64,000 nucleotides of DNA from Mangifera indica (lineage: Eukaryota > Streptophyta > Magnoliopsida > Sapindales > Anacardiaceae): the NCBI RefSeq assembly GCF_011075055.1, contig NC_058147.1, positions 1,922,001 through 1,986,000 on the forward strand. Direction: 5' to 3'. The position numbers and the translations under genes were made by a program. The first letter of the stretch is position 1, and each line of letters starts with the position of its first letter. The notes below the pieces were generated by a model. It made no database searches. It had not been told where the DNA came from and worked only from the letters and a program-made list of their open reading frames with translations. This document shows, one piece after another, positions 47,060-59,493 of this stretch.

Positions 47060-49290
47060 TCAGTTTCTGTTATTTCTGCCACCCTTCCCAGCCCTTCCAG
47101 CATTCCTGGCTCTCTTCCACTTCTCAATGTTTCTCAGCCTCGCGAACATCTTTCGAATCTTGTTCAGCTTTTGAGATTGATCAAAGATGATGCCTTCTGT
47201 TGATGGGTTCTTGCTGAAGATCACCTCATACCCATCTCCATAAGAGTCCATTCCTTCGGTTAAAAGTTGCCAGAACATGCTACCAGCAGCCGCACCTCCA
47301 CCCCTAGCAGAATAATAAGTCGCCGAGTAAACTATATTAAAAATCTGGTCCCTTTGGCTGACACTAGAAGTTCTCAAAGATTTTCCAAACTCTGCCAAGA
47401 TAATTGGCTTCTGAAGAATGTTCTGTGCATCTTGGATATGAATGTTCAGCCAATCGTTCAGAAATGAAAGCTGGCTTTCTTCACTTGAGTTGGGCAGCCT
47501 GTCCATGAAAAATTGACTCATTTCTAAGAAAGGGATATCATCTATGTATTTCTATTTATAAAAATATAACTTTGTACTGATAAACTACCATTGGTCAGGA
47601 TAAGAGTGAACTGTAGCAAAGTCAATGCCAGGGATTTGATTATTAGTAATGAAATCAGTTCCCACTTGAAAATTTGGATTGTATTGCTGCTTCTCAGATG
47701 ATGATGGTCCATAGAAACCTTCCAAACCAACTTCTAGCAAGTGATTTCCATCAACAGATTTCAAGTAAGAAGCCATCTCGGTAATCCAGTCCTGTAAAAA
47801 GATACAAATATAAATAAACTCAAAAGAGTTTTTGTTTTGATTTTCTTTTTCGTTCGGTTGCCTTCACTGTATTAGATTGTCTTCACGAGTGAGCCATCAA
47901 TTTCATAACCAAATTTTTTCTGATATAGAGACTCTTCTTACTAATCGGCCAGCCTAAGTTGTGAGGCAGATAAAATACTAGTAAAGAAATTAAATGCCCT
48001 CCTCTGTGTACAAGTCAATTCTTACTTTTATAGGTGACCAAAGTATACTTGCTACAACTTTTCTCCCGATAATTTTACAGCTAAAACCTACTCCACTTTT
48101 ATGAGCAGCCACTGGTTAACAGAGTTAGGTGACATTAATATTAAGAAATTTAGTTCAAGAAATAAAGTCTTACACAAATGCAAAAAATGACGTAGCATTG
48201 CAAAAAATATCAATATAGAGTATTAAGCACAGAATTAAAAGAGATGGGGAGATTTCTCCGGTGACCTGCATGGTCTTTCCTGATAGATCTGCTTTGCATC
48301 TTGGCTCATTCATAAGCTCCCAGGCCATTATTGTTGGCTCATCCTTGTAAACAACTCCAGTCACAGTATTTCTTCTTGTGAGGACAGCCTAGCACAAAAA
48401 TTAAGAAACTTTATCAATTGATTCAACAATGGAAAATAAACTACCAAATCCAATTCTTCACATTAAACTATCCTGAAATATCTAAATACAATTCTATAAT
48501 TGATTCTGCAAAGGTTTATCTACCCTTTGTGAACTTGCTAAGTAATGGAAAAACTTATCACCCCGGATGGAAGGCTTCTCAGAAAGATTGCAATAACAAG
48601 ATTAATGATGCTTAGAGATGGTATCAAGAATGGCTCACCTTGATATGATTCTTGTAGAATTGCTTCACGACAGAGTTTGTAAAGAAGTCATCATCAGATG
48701 AAATAGATTGCCCCTGGCTTCTTGCCCAGTTCACATACTGTTTCTTGCCCCCAAATTGGTCGTAGTTATTCACCAAACTCAACACTAACTTAATACCATG
48801 TTTTTGAGCTTCTGATATGACAAAATCCAGTCCCTTTGAACCAGAGTGAAAACCGAAACCATTAAGAAAATAAAACCAAACAAAAGAAAAAAATTACACC
48901 ATAAATGGTGTCCTGGGTTAAAAACATAATAGGAAAAAGATAACAGAGATATAGAGTTGTTACCTGGAACATTTGTTCATTATATGAACCCGGAGAATAC
49001 TGTAGAGGGCTATCACCACCATCACTGAAAGCCCAGGTTCTTGCCATTGAGAGGCCATGATCCCTAGCTTGTTGAAATACAGATGAAACTTTGCTTTTAA
49101 GATATGGATTAGCTCCAAGGTTCATGAGCCAATAGGCATTAAATCCATTTGCATAAAATGGGCTTCCATTCAACATCAAGTGCACTCCGTTTGTTCTGAT
49201 GAACCCATCTTCTGCTTTCACTTGAACGAGTATCCCCTCCTCCTGGATCAACAAAAAGATGAAGAAAACCAACAGACTCCAGTGCTTCAT
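47060..49290 (-). CDS. Mannan endo-1,4-beta-mannosidase (GH5)
   Basis: A secreted hydrolase that cuts beta-1,4-mannan backbones in cell walls (seed germination, ripening, growth). Five exons: 49290-48964, 48833-48639, 48388-48266, 47791-47589 and 47498-47060, joined in frame to 428 residues. A signal peptide (about 1-26, FFIFLLIQ core) is followed by [13 protein letters not shown] and NGFNAYWLM. Next are [10 protein letters not shown] with the acid/base Glu202, and the nucleophile in LAEFG (Glu319). HSYPDQW also fits plant GH5_7 mannanases. The last exon uses the acceptor GGACAG at 47499-47500, which restores DQWLPNSSEE; an upstream AG would create a stop. The basic tail [15 protein letters not shown] is unusual for the secreted enzyme. 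Likely functional; which MAN paralogue is not clear. Confidence 0.93.
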
Positions 49291-49337
49291 TTTGTCTTCT
49301 CAGTTTTTGAACAAAGATTGTATGATATTGTAGCTGC

Positions 49338-49344
49338 TTATATA
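49338..49344 (-). promoter_or_regulatory. TATA box of the mannanase gene
   Basis: TATATAA on the minus strand, 48 bases before the start codon, giving a short leader. Confidence 0.55.
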
Positions 49345-52300
49345 TGGCTGTGGTTTCACTAAAAATAAGTAAATATAGTTGTTGACAGTGCCATGTCCAC
49401 TCAATTCGGTGTAGTTAAAAGCCCAAACTGGCCTTCCTTATGTGGCTTAACTGCACCAAAAGTATGAGTTTAAGGCCGTCCCTATACCTGTTATATAACA
49501 GTAACTTGTAGATTCTCCTATTTGAAAGAACAGAATACAGGATTTACAGATTTACCAAAATTAGTGAAAGGGTTTCGAAAACTGTGTGATTATTATCTAT
49601 ACCGTGTACATTACAACACAAGTTAATGGACTGTATTTTTCTACCTTTTTATGGCAGACTGTCTGCATCATTTTCCGTTTTTAGCTTCAATCAATAAGTG
49701 AATTTGAGGAGGAAAAAACTGCCCCCTTGCGGCAAATTTAGAACTCTAGCCTATACAGAATTCAGCAGGGAAGCTGAGTGGCATCCATTTTAGCTTACGC
49801 GTGAATGTAAAAGCCAGAGTTCACACTGTATAGAAAGTAAGGTAAAACCGTAAAAGTAGAGCCATTCTTTAAATTTCTAGCGTAAATCACGGCGACAATT
49901 AGAAATTTAAAAAATTAAAAAAAAAAAAAAGCTTTCACTTCTTTGACGCACTCCCCATTAAAGACGCTGTGTACACGACTAAATGCGTTTAAATTGACAA
50001 TAAGAGTTACATGTTGACTTGAAAACTCACAACCCTTTGTGACTTGAGATATTTAGAGCTGTATGTGAACTAAAATGAATCTCAACATGGATTGCCTCTA
50101 ACCCAATCCAGTGTATAATAGTCAGTCCAAGTCAAAGATAATATTAAACGGAAGATAAGGCTGGATTCGAGCGGAACTCAAGTTCACACGTCAAATTCAC
50201 TATAAATAAGTTTGAGTTCGATTCGTTTTGAGTTTAAGTTCGATTGGAGTTCAATTCGAACTCCAGTTTTAATTAATTTATTATTAAAATGATATTATTA
50301 AAACGATATTATTTTGTATCAAAACTTTTAACGTGTAAGTTTGACGAGCAATTTGAGCTAAACTAAACTTTCAAACTAAAGTTTTAATTTAAACAATTAT
50401 GTTTAAATCAAATTGAATTAACTTGTTTCAAATTCAACCATAAAAATGTTGATAATCTTTTGGTTGATGAAGCTCTGTGTGAAGGTTAAGTATGAGCGGC
50501 TAGCATGAAATCATATCCCAATATGTTGGTTTTCTGAGTGGAGATTACAAAAAAACAAAATTTCAAAAGGGCAATCAAATCCAAGCAAAGAAAGGAATAA
50601 AGTGGAGGTTGGAACTTGGGAGAAGGCATTTAGTCCACTAAAGTAAAAAGTGTTAAAAGAAAAAGAAAACTTTAACTCTCTTGGTCATTGTGCCTTGCTT
50701 CCATGCTCTTCATTTTCTCCATTCCCACTCTCATAAATTATCTTTACTTGCTCTTTTGCATTTGCTTTAGGATTTCTCATAAAATCCCAACAAATATTTC
50801 AGACAATCTTTAATCTCAAAGATCAAATGATGCTCCACCTGACCCAACTGGGTCATCATGTTTTAAATGTAGAAAAACCTTTAAATGACTTTCAGAAGGA
50901 CTATGCAGGCCATTTCCACAATTTAACTCAAGATTTTGAGATTTTGTCAGCCAACAAGGTTTTCGTATCTACACTTAACACTAACCCGGTGAAGGGATCA
51001 ATTCTAGATCAATCAATGATCAAATTAATAAATTGTTTAACGGAAATATTTTATTTTTTTGTTTTGCTGATATGTATTTATTGTTTCATTGTCTGTAAGA
51101 CTAAAACAACATTTTTTTTGAATATATAAAATTATGTCAAAAAACCCTAATCACGTATTAGTTTTTTATATTTTTTTTGGGTCATATGCTTCTTCATTTA
51201 CAACTACTTTCAATAAAAAAAATTATCATTTTAATATTTTATCAATATTAATTTTATTATTTTTAGCATTGATGTTATCATTTGATTCATCCTTATGTCA
51301 GTCTTATTATTTTCAATATCAACATCAAGATTGAATTCATTTCCTGTGCTAACCTTATCATAAACTGATGTTTCACCTAAAAAGTGACACAAATTATTCA
51401 TCAAACCTAGATTTAAGAAGATCAAATGGCTAAAATCATTGCACCGTCACCATCCACATGTCCCAGTCGGATCGATGAAACCAATCTGAGTTTTAAAACG
51501 CTGTCTGCCAATTGAATAATAGTTCTTTCATACGAAACCTAGATGTGACCAAACCTGAGTGCATTTGACTTGACACACTTTCTATGTTAGAAAGATAGCA
51601 GGAGCCACGTGAGAATCGGCTCCACTTTCTACACTTTTGCTATAAGCAATATTAAAATTCATATGCTTGTCAAAAAAATAAAATAAAATTCATATGAATC
51701 TCAATATGCTGCTGCCACGTACGTCTCAATCCTTCATTAATTTCAGTTTCTTCTGTCTCTTCTCATTCTAAGAACAACAGCGGCACCGACCTGGGCGCCT
51801 GGCGTAACTTGTGCGCCGGGGCCTCCTGGTGTGCCATGTCTGGTCCTTCCAACGCGTAAAGCAATTAATTTCATGTACTTGGACTTGGACTGGATGTGAT
51901 GTAATGTCCTGAAGCCCATGTTATGTTTGTAGATTTCATAGTAAAATCCCTGACCCACCACTGTATCAGCGGATGATGGTTTGTCAAAAATATATTACAT
52001 ATATAAATATAAAAATTAAAATTTATATTACATAAAATTAATAAAATTATATTAAAATTTAATTTATTGTATTTATTTACCATTTATTTATAATCATCTA
52101 TAATAATTATATTTGTGAGAGAATATTATAGAATAAAAAAAAATTTCATATCTAATAAAAATAAATAAATTAAATAATATATAAATATAATAAATTAAAT
52201 TTTAATATAAATTAATTAATTATATATAATATAAATTAGAACTTCTATTTTTATATACCGGATATATTCTGACACAGATTGAGATAGCAAATGGGAAGTG

Positions 52301-54036
52301 ATCGTTTTCTTAGCCTTATTGACGGTATGCCAGAGAGATAGATAACCAAGAGCGTGGGCCCTCGTGGACCACACACGCAAGCATTTATAGCAAAATTTGA
52401 AGTAGACGTTTATGAATGGTATTAAAAATTGGACTGAATTGATCTATTCGATGAATTGAATTTTCAATCTTTAATCAAATTGATTTTAATTTACTTAAAA
52501 ATTATATTTGTTATTAAATTAAATTAAACTGTTCGGAAACATCTACTTGGACTAGATGTAAAATTGGGTTTAATTTGGTCAATATAAAAATATTTTTTTC
52601 AAAAATTTATTTTGAAAACTTGAACTCAATATCTTATTTCTCGCATTATTTCAAGTTATTATGAAAATTTAAACCCAATAACTTATTTATCACTTTTGAA
52701 GATATAACATGTGTGGAATTGGGTTATACAAAATATTCACTATGACCCAAACTAATCTTATTTTAATGATAAATAAGTCAAATTATATAATTAATGATAA
52801 TTATATAAAATATTTTTAAATAATATGTTAAATAATTAGTCAATATAACTACCGATTAATCAATTTGATCACTGGTTAGGCCAAACCACTCCCTTCATCA
52901 GGTCAATATCCAATTTGATTATAAAAGCATTGTTTTTATGAATTAATTAGATGAATTGGTTTAAACCAAGGTTAGTTTTTGCATCATAATTCAATGTATC
53001 ATTAAATGTGAGTCTTCTTTAATGCCTAAACTTATAAAGACTTTGTATCTAGAACAAATATCATGTATTTATAATAGTACTAATTTAATTGTTAATAATA
53101 ATATATTATCGTATAATTAAATATTATTTTTTATTAATTTAAAATTATTTAATTATATAATAATATATTATTATTTATCCTCATATTCATTTTAATAACA
53201 CACGTGGTTTAAGATCGATGTACAGCAACTTGTTCTGGGCTTTTGGAAAATTACTATGCCCAACCTGATCCCCAGGTGAACCCACAATGGAATAATGTGT
53301 AGAATTGGGTTAAAGACCCTGGAAGATTTTAACCCTTCAAATGGGAAGGCTCAAATCAGGCCTGTCAATATGGCCTCCATGTGTCGATGCCTCACTTAAT
53401 TTCGGTGCTGTATGGACATAAAAAATGGGGTCTATAAACTTTTTTATCAATAATATTTATATGTGTATACTTTTTTATATATAATTTAAATGCATAAATA
53501 ATATATTATTATATTATAAAATGTTAAGTGTGAAATTACATTTTTCCATCAGAGGTTTGGTCAAAATTTTTTTTCAAAAAATAGTAATTTCATTATAAAA
53601 AATTTTGAAAAATTAAAAAAGAAGAACCTTTTATAAATTTATCTTAATGTTTAAATATGATAGTTTAACTATTTTGTAAATTTAAAAATATGTCATTCTT
53701 TCCCTACTAAGATTTGAAAATTCTAATTTTGATCGTCGAGTAAAATTTCACCGTCATAATCCTTCACCACCTATAACAATTCAACCACATTCACCACTCA
53801 CATGTCTTTGTTGATTCTTCTTATTGATGAAGAAGTCATGGCTTCCAATGTTAAAGTCATAGTTTTTACTTGTCGGTAACACATTAGTGGCAACATTTTT
53901 TGGGAGGGTGGCTTGGAAATTTAGAATTGTGATGTTGTTTGCCGAGTTAAGGGGGTGGTGTCTCAATGGTGATGGATCAAGACACCCAAGATGAAGTGGG
54001 TGAGAGCAAAAGGAAACGAAAAGATAAGGGTTCTAA
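49345..54036. other. Intergenic region without a supported gene
   Basis: AT-rich spacer. Frames at 50827 and 51134 lack family features. A hAT-like terminus GGCTGGATTCGAG lies near 50160 with a degenerate partner near 50430, but no target duplication. Short palindromic MITE relics lie near 53060-53180 and 53440-53530. A GC-rich island is listed separately. Confidence 0.4.
51770..51862. other. GC-rich island of unknown nature
   Basis: About 90 bases at well over half G+C inside AT-rich sequence. Open frames cross it on both strands: the minus frame ends GGPGAQVTPGAQVGAAVVLR, and a plus frame reads NNSGTDLGAWRNLCAGASWC. Neither matches a family I recognise. It could be a small-peptide gene, an exon relic or a transposon end. 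Confidence 0.3.
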
Positions 54037-54045
54037 TTAATTGAA

Positions 54046-54579
54046 GGCCAAAGGACACTGAAAATTATTTTTTTTAAGTTCTTCTCTTTAACTTAAAAAC
54101 TAAAGTATTCACTTATTTATTAAATTTAGAGTTATTATTAGAGGTAAAATCGTTATCTAATTAAATATATTAAAAAATATTGAAAAAACTAAAAAATTAT
54201 TATATTTTTTATCTAAATTTAAAAACTAACAATTTCACCTCGCTCAAAGTTTGAAAAATGACCATTTATCCCCTAAGTTTTTTTTCCTCTCTTTGATGAA
54301 TTGATCCTTCTTTACCGTCAACATTCTTCTTTCTGATCGACTTCTCTCTCCCTCCAATCTTGGCATTGCCCTTCTCTGGTTTGATGAAGATGATTTGTCT
54401 CTCAAACAAAGGTGACAAATTATCTTTGTCAGACCAGGGGATGGTGGTGCATGAGATTGGGAGGGAGAACGTCGAAGATTAGGAAAGAGCAGTTTGCCAG
54501 AAATAGGAGAAAAAAATCCTATAGGAGAAATAATCATTTTTTAAACCTTGGGTGGGTGGAAAGAATAAATCCTTTGGCC
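54046..54579. mobile_element. Mutator-like element (GGCC-TIR family), 534 bp
   Basis: Left GGCCAAAGGACACTGAAAAT; right, reverse-complemented, GGCCAAAGGATTTATTCTTT. Flanked by 9-mers TTAATTGAA (54037-54045) and TTAAACGAA (54580-54588), which match at 7 of 9 positions. The arms have partly decayed, so it is older than the copies at 3380 and 33890. Confidence 0.8.
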
Positions 54580-54822
54580 TTAAACGAAAACAAAACATAT
54601 TTTTTTGAAAGCAATGCAAAATTTTGGACTGAATCGATAAATTTATGTAAGCCATACTAATTTACAATCTCCTTGATAATTTCTCTAATGAGAAATATTC
54701 CTAATGAATCTTAACGAGGTTTCTGTAAGAGGTAATTTCTTACCATTTTTTACGCTTATATTGATAAATTTAATAATTTTGAAACGAATATTTGAAAGTT
54801 CTATAGAATTTAAAAAAAAAAA

Positions 54823-55276
54823 ATGTTGACTGGATCGGACCTACCAGGTGTGATGCCGGAATCCCCACAACCATCATTTTCACCTCTTTCCTCGTTCATT
54901 TTTGCAGAACAAAAATTAATCAACATAACTGAACAATCAGATTCTACCAAGGAAGAAAAAGATTTTGACACTTTGGAATCGAGATTTTTCGGAGGTCATA
55001 GAGGAAGAATCGTTGTCAGAAATAGTGGAAGCGACGAGAAACCACACAAAGCTACGCATCATAAGGAGATTTAAATCATTATCCAATTTTATGGACACCA
55101 GTCTCGTGCAGGTGAATGCTTTGCAGGCATCCTCACAGTTGAAACCTTGGCGGCCTCGTGCAGGTGTTTTCTCATTTAACGGAAACACTCAGGTGGTAAC
55201 TATGAGCTCAGCTCCACAGGCCAAGATGAAGAAGAAAGAGAACGACAAGAGGAGGGAGATTTGTGGTGGAGGGTAA
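54823..55276 (+). other. Possible gene relic with overlapping open frames
   Basis: Two overlapping frames (54823-55074 and 54965-55276) have protein-like composition. The second reads SEVIEEESLSEIVEATRNHT and KLRIIRRFKSLSNFM. The switch between frames suggests a frameshifted coding remnant. I do not recognise the family. Confidence 0.3.
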
Positions 55277-55336
55277 TATGGTAATTGTAGTTTTTCACTT
55301 AAGTGAAAAGTCAATAAAACTCTTTCCCTGCCCCTG

Positions 55337-55494
55337 TCAACTTCAGAACGGTCAATTTGTTGCCCCAGCCCACTCCTACCTACCACTGTTCTCCTGCTCC
55401 AACGCCCTGCTCGTATCAACTTCAGAACAGTTAATTTGTTGCCCCAGCCCACTCCTACCTACTACTCTTCTCCTACTCCAACGCCCTGCTCTTT
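55337..55494. repeat. 79-bp tandem duplication
   Basis: Two units from 55337 and 55416, each starting TCAACTTCAGAAC and containing GTTGCCCCAGCCCACTCCTA, differ at a few positions. Confidence 0.9.
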
Positions 55495-55557
55495 CAGAAT
55501 CCATACAAACGCAAGGAGGCAACTGGTGGGTGCCTGGGTGGATTCATGAAGCACGAG

Positions 55558-56632
55558 TAGAGCTGGCCACAGTTCATGAACCGATGGTTTCGATTCGAAA
55601 CCATCGGTTCACAGTTCAAAAAAATAAGAATTCTGAACCGAAATCGTTACAGGACGGTTCATAATCAGTTTGGAACTGACGGTTCCGGTTCATAACCCCG
55701 ATTCGAAACTGATATTAAACTGTCGGTTCTGATTCATGACCCTGATTTATTTTTTTAATTAATAATTATAATAATTAAGAATAAAAAATTTTTAAAAAAA
55801 GTTTAGACTTAATTTTTCAATTACGCTTTTTACATATTCTCTTGTGATTTGAAAAAATCAAAGTCTGCGTAGTTCTATTTACTACTTTTTATAATTAATT
55901 TTATTTATTATATATTATTATTATTATTTTTATTATCTTTCATAATTAATTATATAATTTATATTATTTATTATCAAAAAATAATAAATAAAACTACGTA
56001 TATTTTGATTCTTTCAAATCTCAAGAGAATAATTAATTATGAAATTGTATAATAGAAAAATAATAATAATTAAATTATAGAAATTAAATTTAGAATTGAT
56101 AAAAATAAAGATAGAATTTAATTAAATTTGAGATAATTTGATTGAAGGATTGAGAGAGTATTAAGAATGAAGAGAATGAGAAATGAAAGAATTGAAAGAT
56201 TGAATAATATTTATAAGTAAAATTTTATATTAAAGAATTAAAAAAACAGCCAAACAGTGCCATGTTTTAAACATATGCAGGGGAAACAGTAGCCATGTTT
56301 TAAACATATGCAGGGGAAACAGTAGCCATGTTTTAAACATTTGCAGGGGACCCGGTCCCTGCAAATGTTTTGAAAAAAAATCGGTTCATGCCAATTTTTT
56401 TAAATTTAAAAAATAAAAAAACTGGTTTATAAATTTTTTGAACCGTCAGTTCATGAATCGGCTATGAACCGATGGTTCTATGGTTCAAAAATATTAAAAC
56501 TGGAATCGAACCGTCAAAATTTGGTTTTGATTCTGGTTCATACCGATTCTGGTTTTAACGATTCCAGTTCCAGTTTTGACCAAGCTAGTTTCGGTTTGAT
56601 TTATAAGCCAAACCGACCCGTGGCCAGGACTA
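55558..56632. mobile_element. hAT-like non-autonomous element (1075 bp) with an internal 33-bp triplication
   Basis: Termini TAGAGCTGGCCACAGTTCAT and, reverse-complemented, TAGTCCTGGCCACGGGTCGG. Flanked by 8-mers AGCACGAG (55550-55557) and AACACGAG (56633-56640), 7 of 8 identical. Subterminal regions are dense in GAACCG/CGGTTC repeats on both sides. Between 56259 and about 56350 a 33-bp unit starting GCCATGTTTTAAACATATGC occurs nearly three times. No transposase frame. Confidence 0.88.
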
Positions 56633-56795
56633 AACACGAGGCTAAGTTTATCGTGAGCATAGTTGTTCAAAAATTTATTATACACAAGAATGTTTTCGTA
56701 TTCAGCTTTTCTGTGTCCACAAATACAATTCATACAAAGCAAACATGCACCAGGTGAAACATTTACTGTTAGCAAAAATTAGACATGTTCAGGGC

Positions 56796-57126
56796 TAGGG
56801 CTGGACTCGAGCCGAGCCAGCTCGAGCTCGAGCTCGGCTCGGCTCGGTTCGAGCCTGAAACGAGCCGGGCTCTGCTAGGCTCAATCGAGCTCGAGCTGGC
56901 TCGGTAGATTTTTTTTTAAATTTTTTATACAAAACGACGTCGTTTTGATCCATATATATATACAAAACGATGTCGTTTTGATATGAAAAACGAGTCGAGC
57001 CGAGCCGAACTCGAGCTGAACCAAGTTCTGCTCAAATCGAGCTCGAGCTGAAATCGAGTCGGCCATAAAAAAATTGAGCCGAGCCCGAGCTGGCTGCGAG
57101 CCGAGCTCGGCTCGAATCCAGCCCTA
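56796..57126. mobile_element. hAT-like MITE (331 bp) with GAGCTCGAGC subterminal repeats
   Basis: Termini TAGGGCTGGACTCGAGCC and, reverse-complemented, TAGGGCTGGATTCGAGCC. Flanked by a perfect 8-bp target duplication TTCAGGGC (56788-56795 and 57127-57134). Subterminal arrays of CTCGAGC/GAGCCGAGC flank two copies of the palindrome AAAACGACGTCGTTTT (the second with one change). This is a clean, probably young insertion. Confidence 0.93.
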
Positions 57127-57310
57127 TTCAGGGCCCGCCTCTACCCCTCTACAAAGGCGTGGTCCGTGGGGTCATGGTCCATATTCATGCAGGCACTATC
57201 ATGCTCGTCGGCTGTACGGATTGTGTCGGAGCTTTGCAGTCGATCCCCTAGTTCAGTTTGGTATGACATGTAAAAAATAAAATAATTAAAAAGTTTTAAA
57301 ATATATATAT

Positions 57311-57678
57311 TGTTATAAACAACCCAACAAATATTGTCCGCTTTTGGCTTCAGGACCTCACGACTTTAAAATGCATCATTCGAGTTAAGGGTTTCAGGTC
57401 TTTGCTTATATACAAGCTCAATAGACAGTACGAAAGCGATGTGGGACTTCAGGTCACAACACACCCCCCCCCCCTCAATCGCTATCGTGCTGATAACGTG
57501 TTATAAACAGTCCGACTAATATTGTCCGCTTTGAGCTTCAAACCCTCACGGCTTTAAAACGCGTCGTACGAGTTGAGGGCTTCAGGCCCCTGCTTATATA
57601 CAAGCTCAATAGATAGTACGGGAGCGATGTGGGACTTCAGGTCACAGCACACCCCCCATTGCTATCGTGCTGATAACG
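57311..57678. repeat. Tandem ~180-188-bp units, TRIM/LTR-like
   Basis: Units start TGTTATAAAC at 57311, 57499 and 57679 and share ATTGTCCGCTTT, CTTATATACAAGCTCAATAG, GCGATGTGGGACTTCAGGTC and a C-run followed by GCTATCGTGCTGATAACG. The third unit is the start of the palindrome that follows. The text resembles small terminal-repeat retrotransposons, but no primer-binding site or target duplication was established. Confidence 0.6.
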
Positions 57679-57960
57679 TGTTATAAACAGCTCGACCGAT
57701 ATTATCTGCTTTGGGCTTCAGGCTCTCATGACTTTATTACGCGTCTCGGAGGGGCAAGGCTTTAGGCCTGCATAGGCCACCAAGATATTGTCCGTTTTGC
57801 CCCTCCAAGACGTGTAATAAAACCGTGAGCCCCTGAAGTGGCAAAGCGGACAATATCTTGGTGGCCCATGCAGGCCTGAAGCCTTACCCCTCCGAGACGC
57901 GTAATAAAGCCGTGAGAGCCTAAAGTCCAAAGTGGACAATATCGGTCGAACTGTTTATAA
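57679..57960. repeat. 280-bp palindrome (fold-back)
   Basis: The left arm from TGTTATAAACAGCTCGACCG is matched by the right arm ending CGGTCGAACTGTTTATAA, with centre near 57820. The arms share GTAATAAAGCCGTGAGAGCC-type and GGCAATATCTTGGTGGCC-like blocks. It seems to be a head-to-head arrangement of the preceding repeat unit. Confidence 0.85.
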
Positions 57961-58260
<300 letters not shown>

Positions 58261-58323
58261 GTTACCCCGTTGAAGGTTCACAAAAACATGACCAAAAGAC
58301 CTTGGGTTGTGTCATGTCACAGA

Positions 58324-58921
58324 TAGGCCTGGATATAATCTGAACCGATTCTATCTTAAAAATTAATTCGATTTGATTTAGTTTAACTCAAATCCGTTTG
58401 ATTAAAATTCGAATTGAACTCAAGTAAAAAGATTTAACTCGTTTTTTAATTAGAGCCAAACTTGAGCCAAAAGGTGTTTGATTCGGTTTAACTTAAATTC
58501 AACTTGCTTGAAGAATGCTCTGATGTAGCTTTTTGTGCAGATACTCATGCTCTAGTTGCAAGGGACTCAATTGTCACCACAATAAGAACTTCATCAAATT
58601 ATCTTCAAACCTGTTTTTCACATTTTCATATTCTTTAAATTTCATTTATGTCTTACCATCCTCTAAATAGGGAGGTCATTTTTGAAATGTTTTAACTGGA
58701 CGTAGAAATAAGATGATCTCCAATTTTCAATACAGTCTGAATATAATCTGAGCCAGCTCGATCTCGAAAGTTGATTCGATTTGACTTAGTTCAGCTCAAA
58801 TTTGTTTGATTAAAATTTGAACCGAATTTGAGTCGAAAGATTTAGCTCGTTTTTTAATATGAGTCAAATTAGAGCCGAGGGGTGTTCGGACTCGGTTCGC
58901 CTCTATCCGAATCCACCCCTA
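58324..58921. mobile_element. hAT-like non-autonomous element (598 bp) with an internal direct repeat
   Basis: Termini TAGGCCTGGATATAATCTGA and, reverse-complemented, TAGGGGTGGATTCGGATAGA. Flanking 8-mers GTCACAGA and GTCACAAG match at 6 of 8. Two direct copies of about 180 bases (near 58330-58500 and 58738-58890) share TTCGATTTGA, TTTGATTAAAATT and AACTCGTTTTTTAAT-type text. Confidence 0.72.
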
Positions 58922-59493
58922 GTCACAAGTAACCATGACCAGCCCTTTAGCAGGTCTTGATGCAATATGAACCGTGGGTATAACAAGTTGCTTTAAATTC
59001 GGTCCTCCCATGGTCATATATAACAAAGATGATCCAATGCAAAGAGTAAAGTTACAAGGCATGATAACACTTTCTTTAAAGGTATATTTGTCTGTATTTA
59101 AAATGGTTTGCAGGTTACGACAAATTATATCAAGATACAAAGGTCCCATAGATACATTTAACACTACTAAAGTCTCCCTCAAATTAATGCTAAGACGAAT
59201 TTCTTTAATTTTGTGATAATGAAATTATAAGAGAAATTAAAATTGCATTGACTATGAAACTTATAAATATTCCACAATTATAGACCCGAAAACAGACACA
59301 ATTTATGCTTCTTAAAAGACATAACATTTGATCATGAACAAACGCAAATTTTGTTTCTTAGAAGGCAAAACTTTTGGTGATGAACGGACACACATTTTGG
59401 TTTCGATTCACTAGTCATATATTCCAGACATTTTCCTCTCATTTTCAGAGACCCGGAAGCCATAACCAAATTGTTCAAACGCTAAATATTTTG

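Noticed and set aside
59374..59493. N-terminal extension of the F-box protein from the first in-frame ATG
   Set aside because: The 40 residues have no F-box family resemblance, and the F-box normally starts near the N-terminus; the start at 59494 is preferred.
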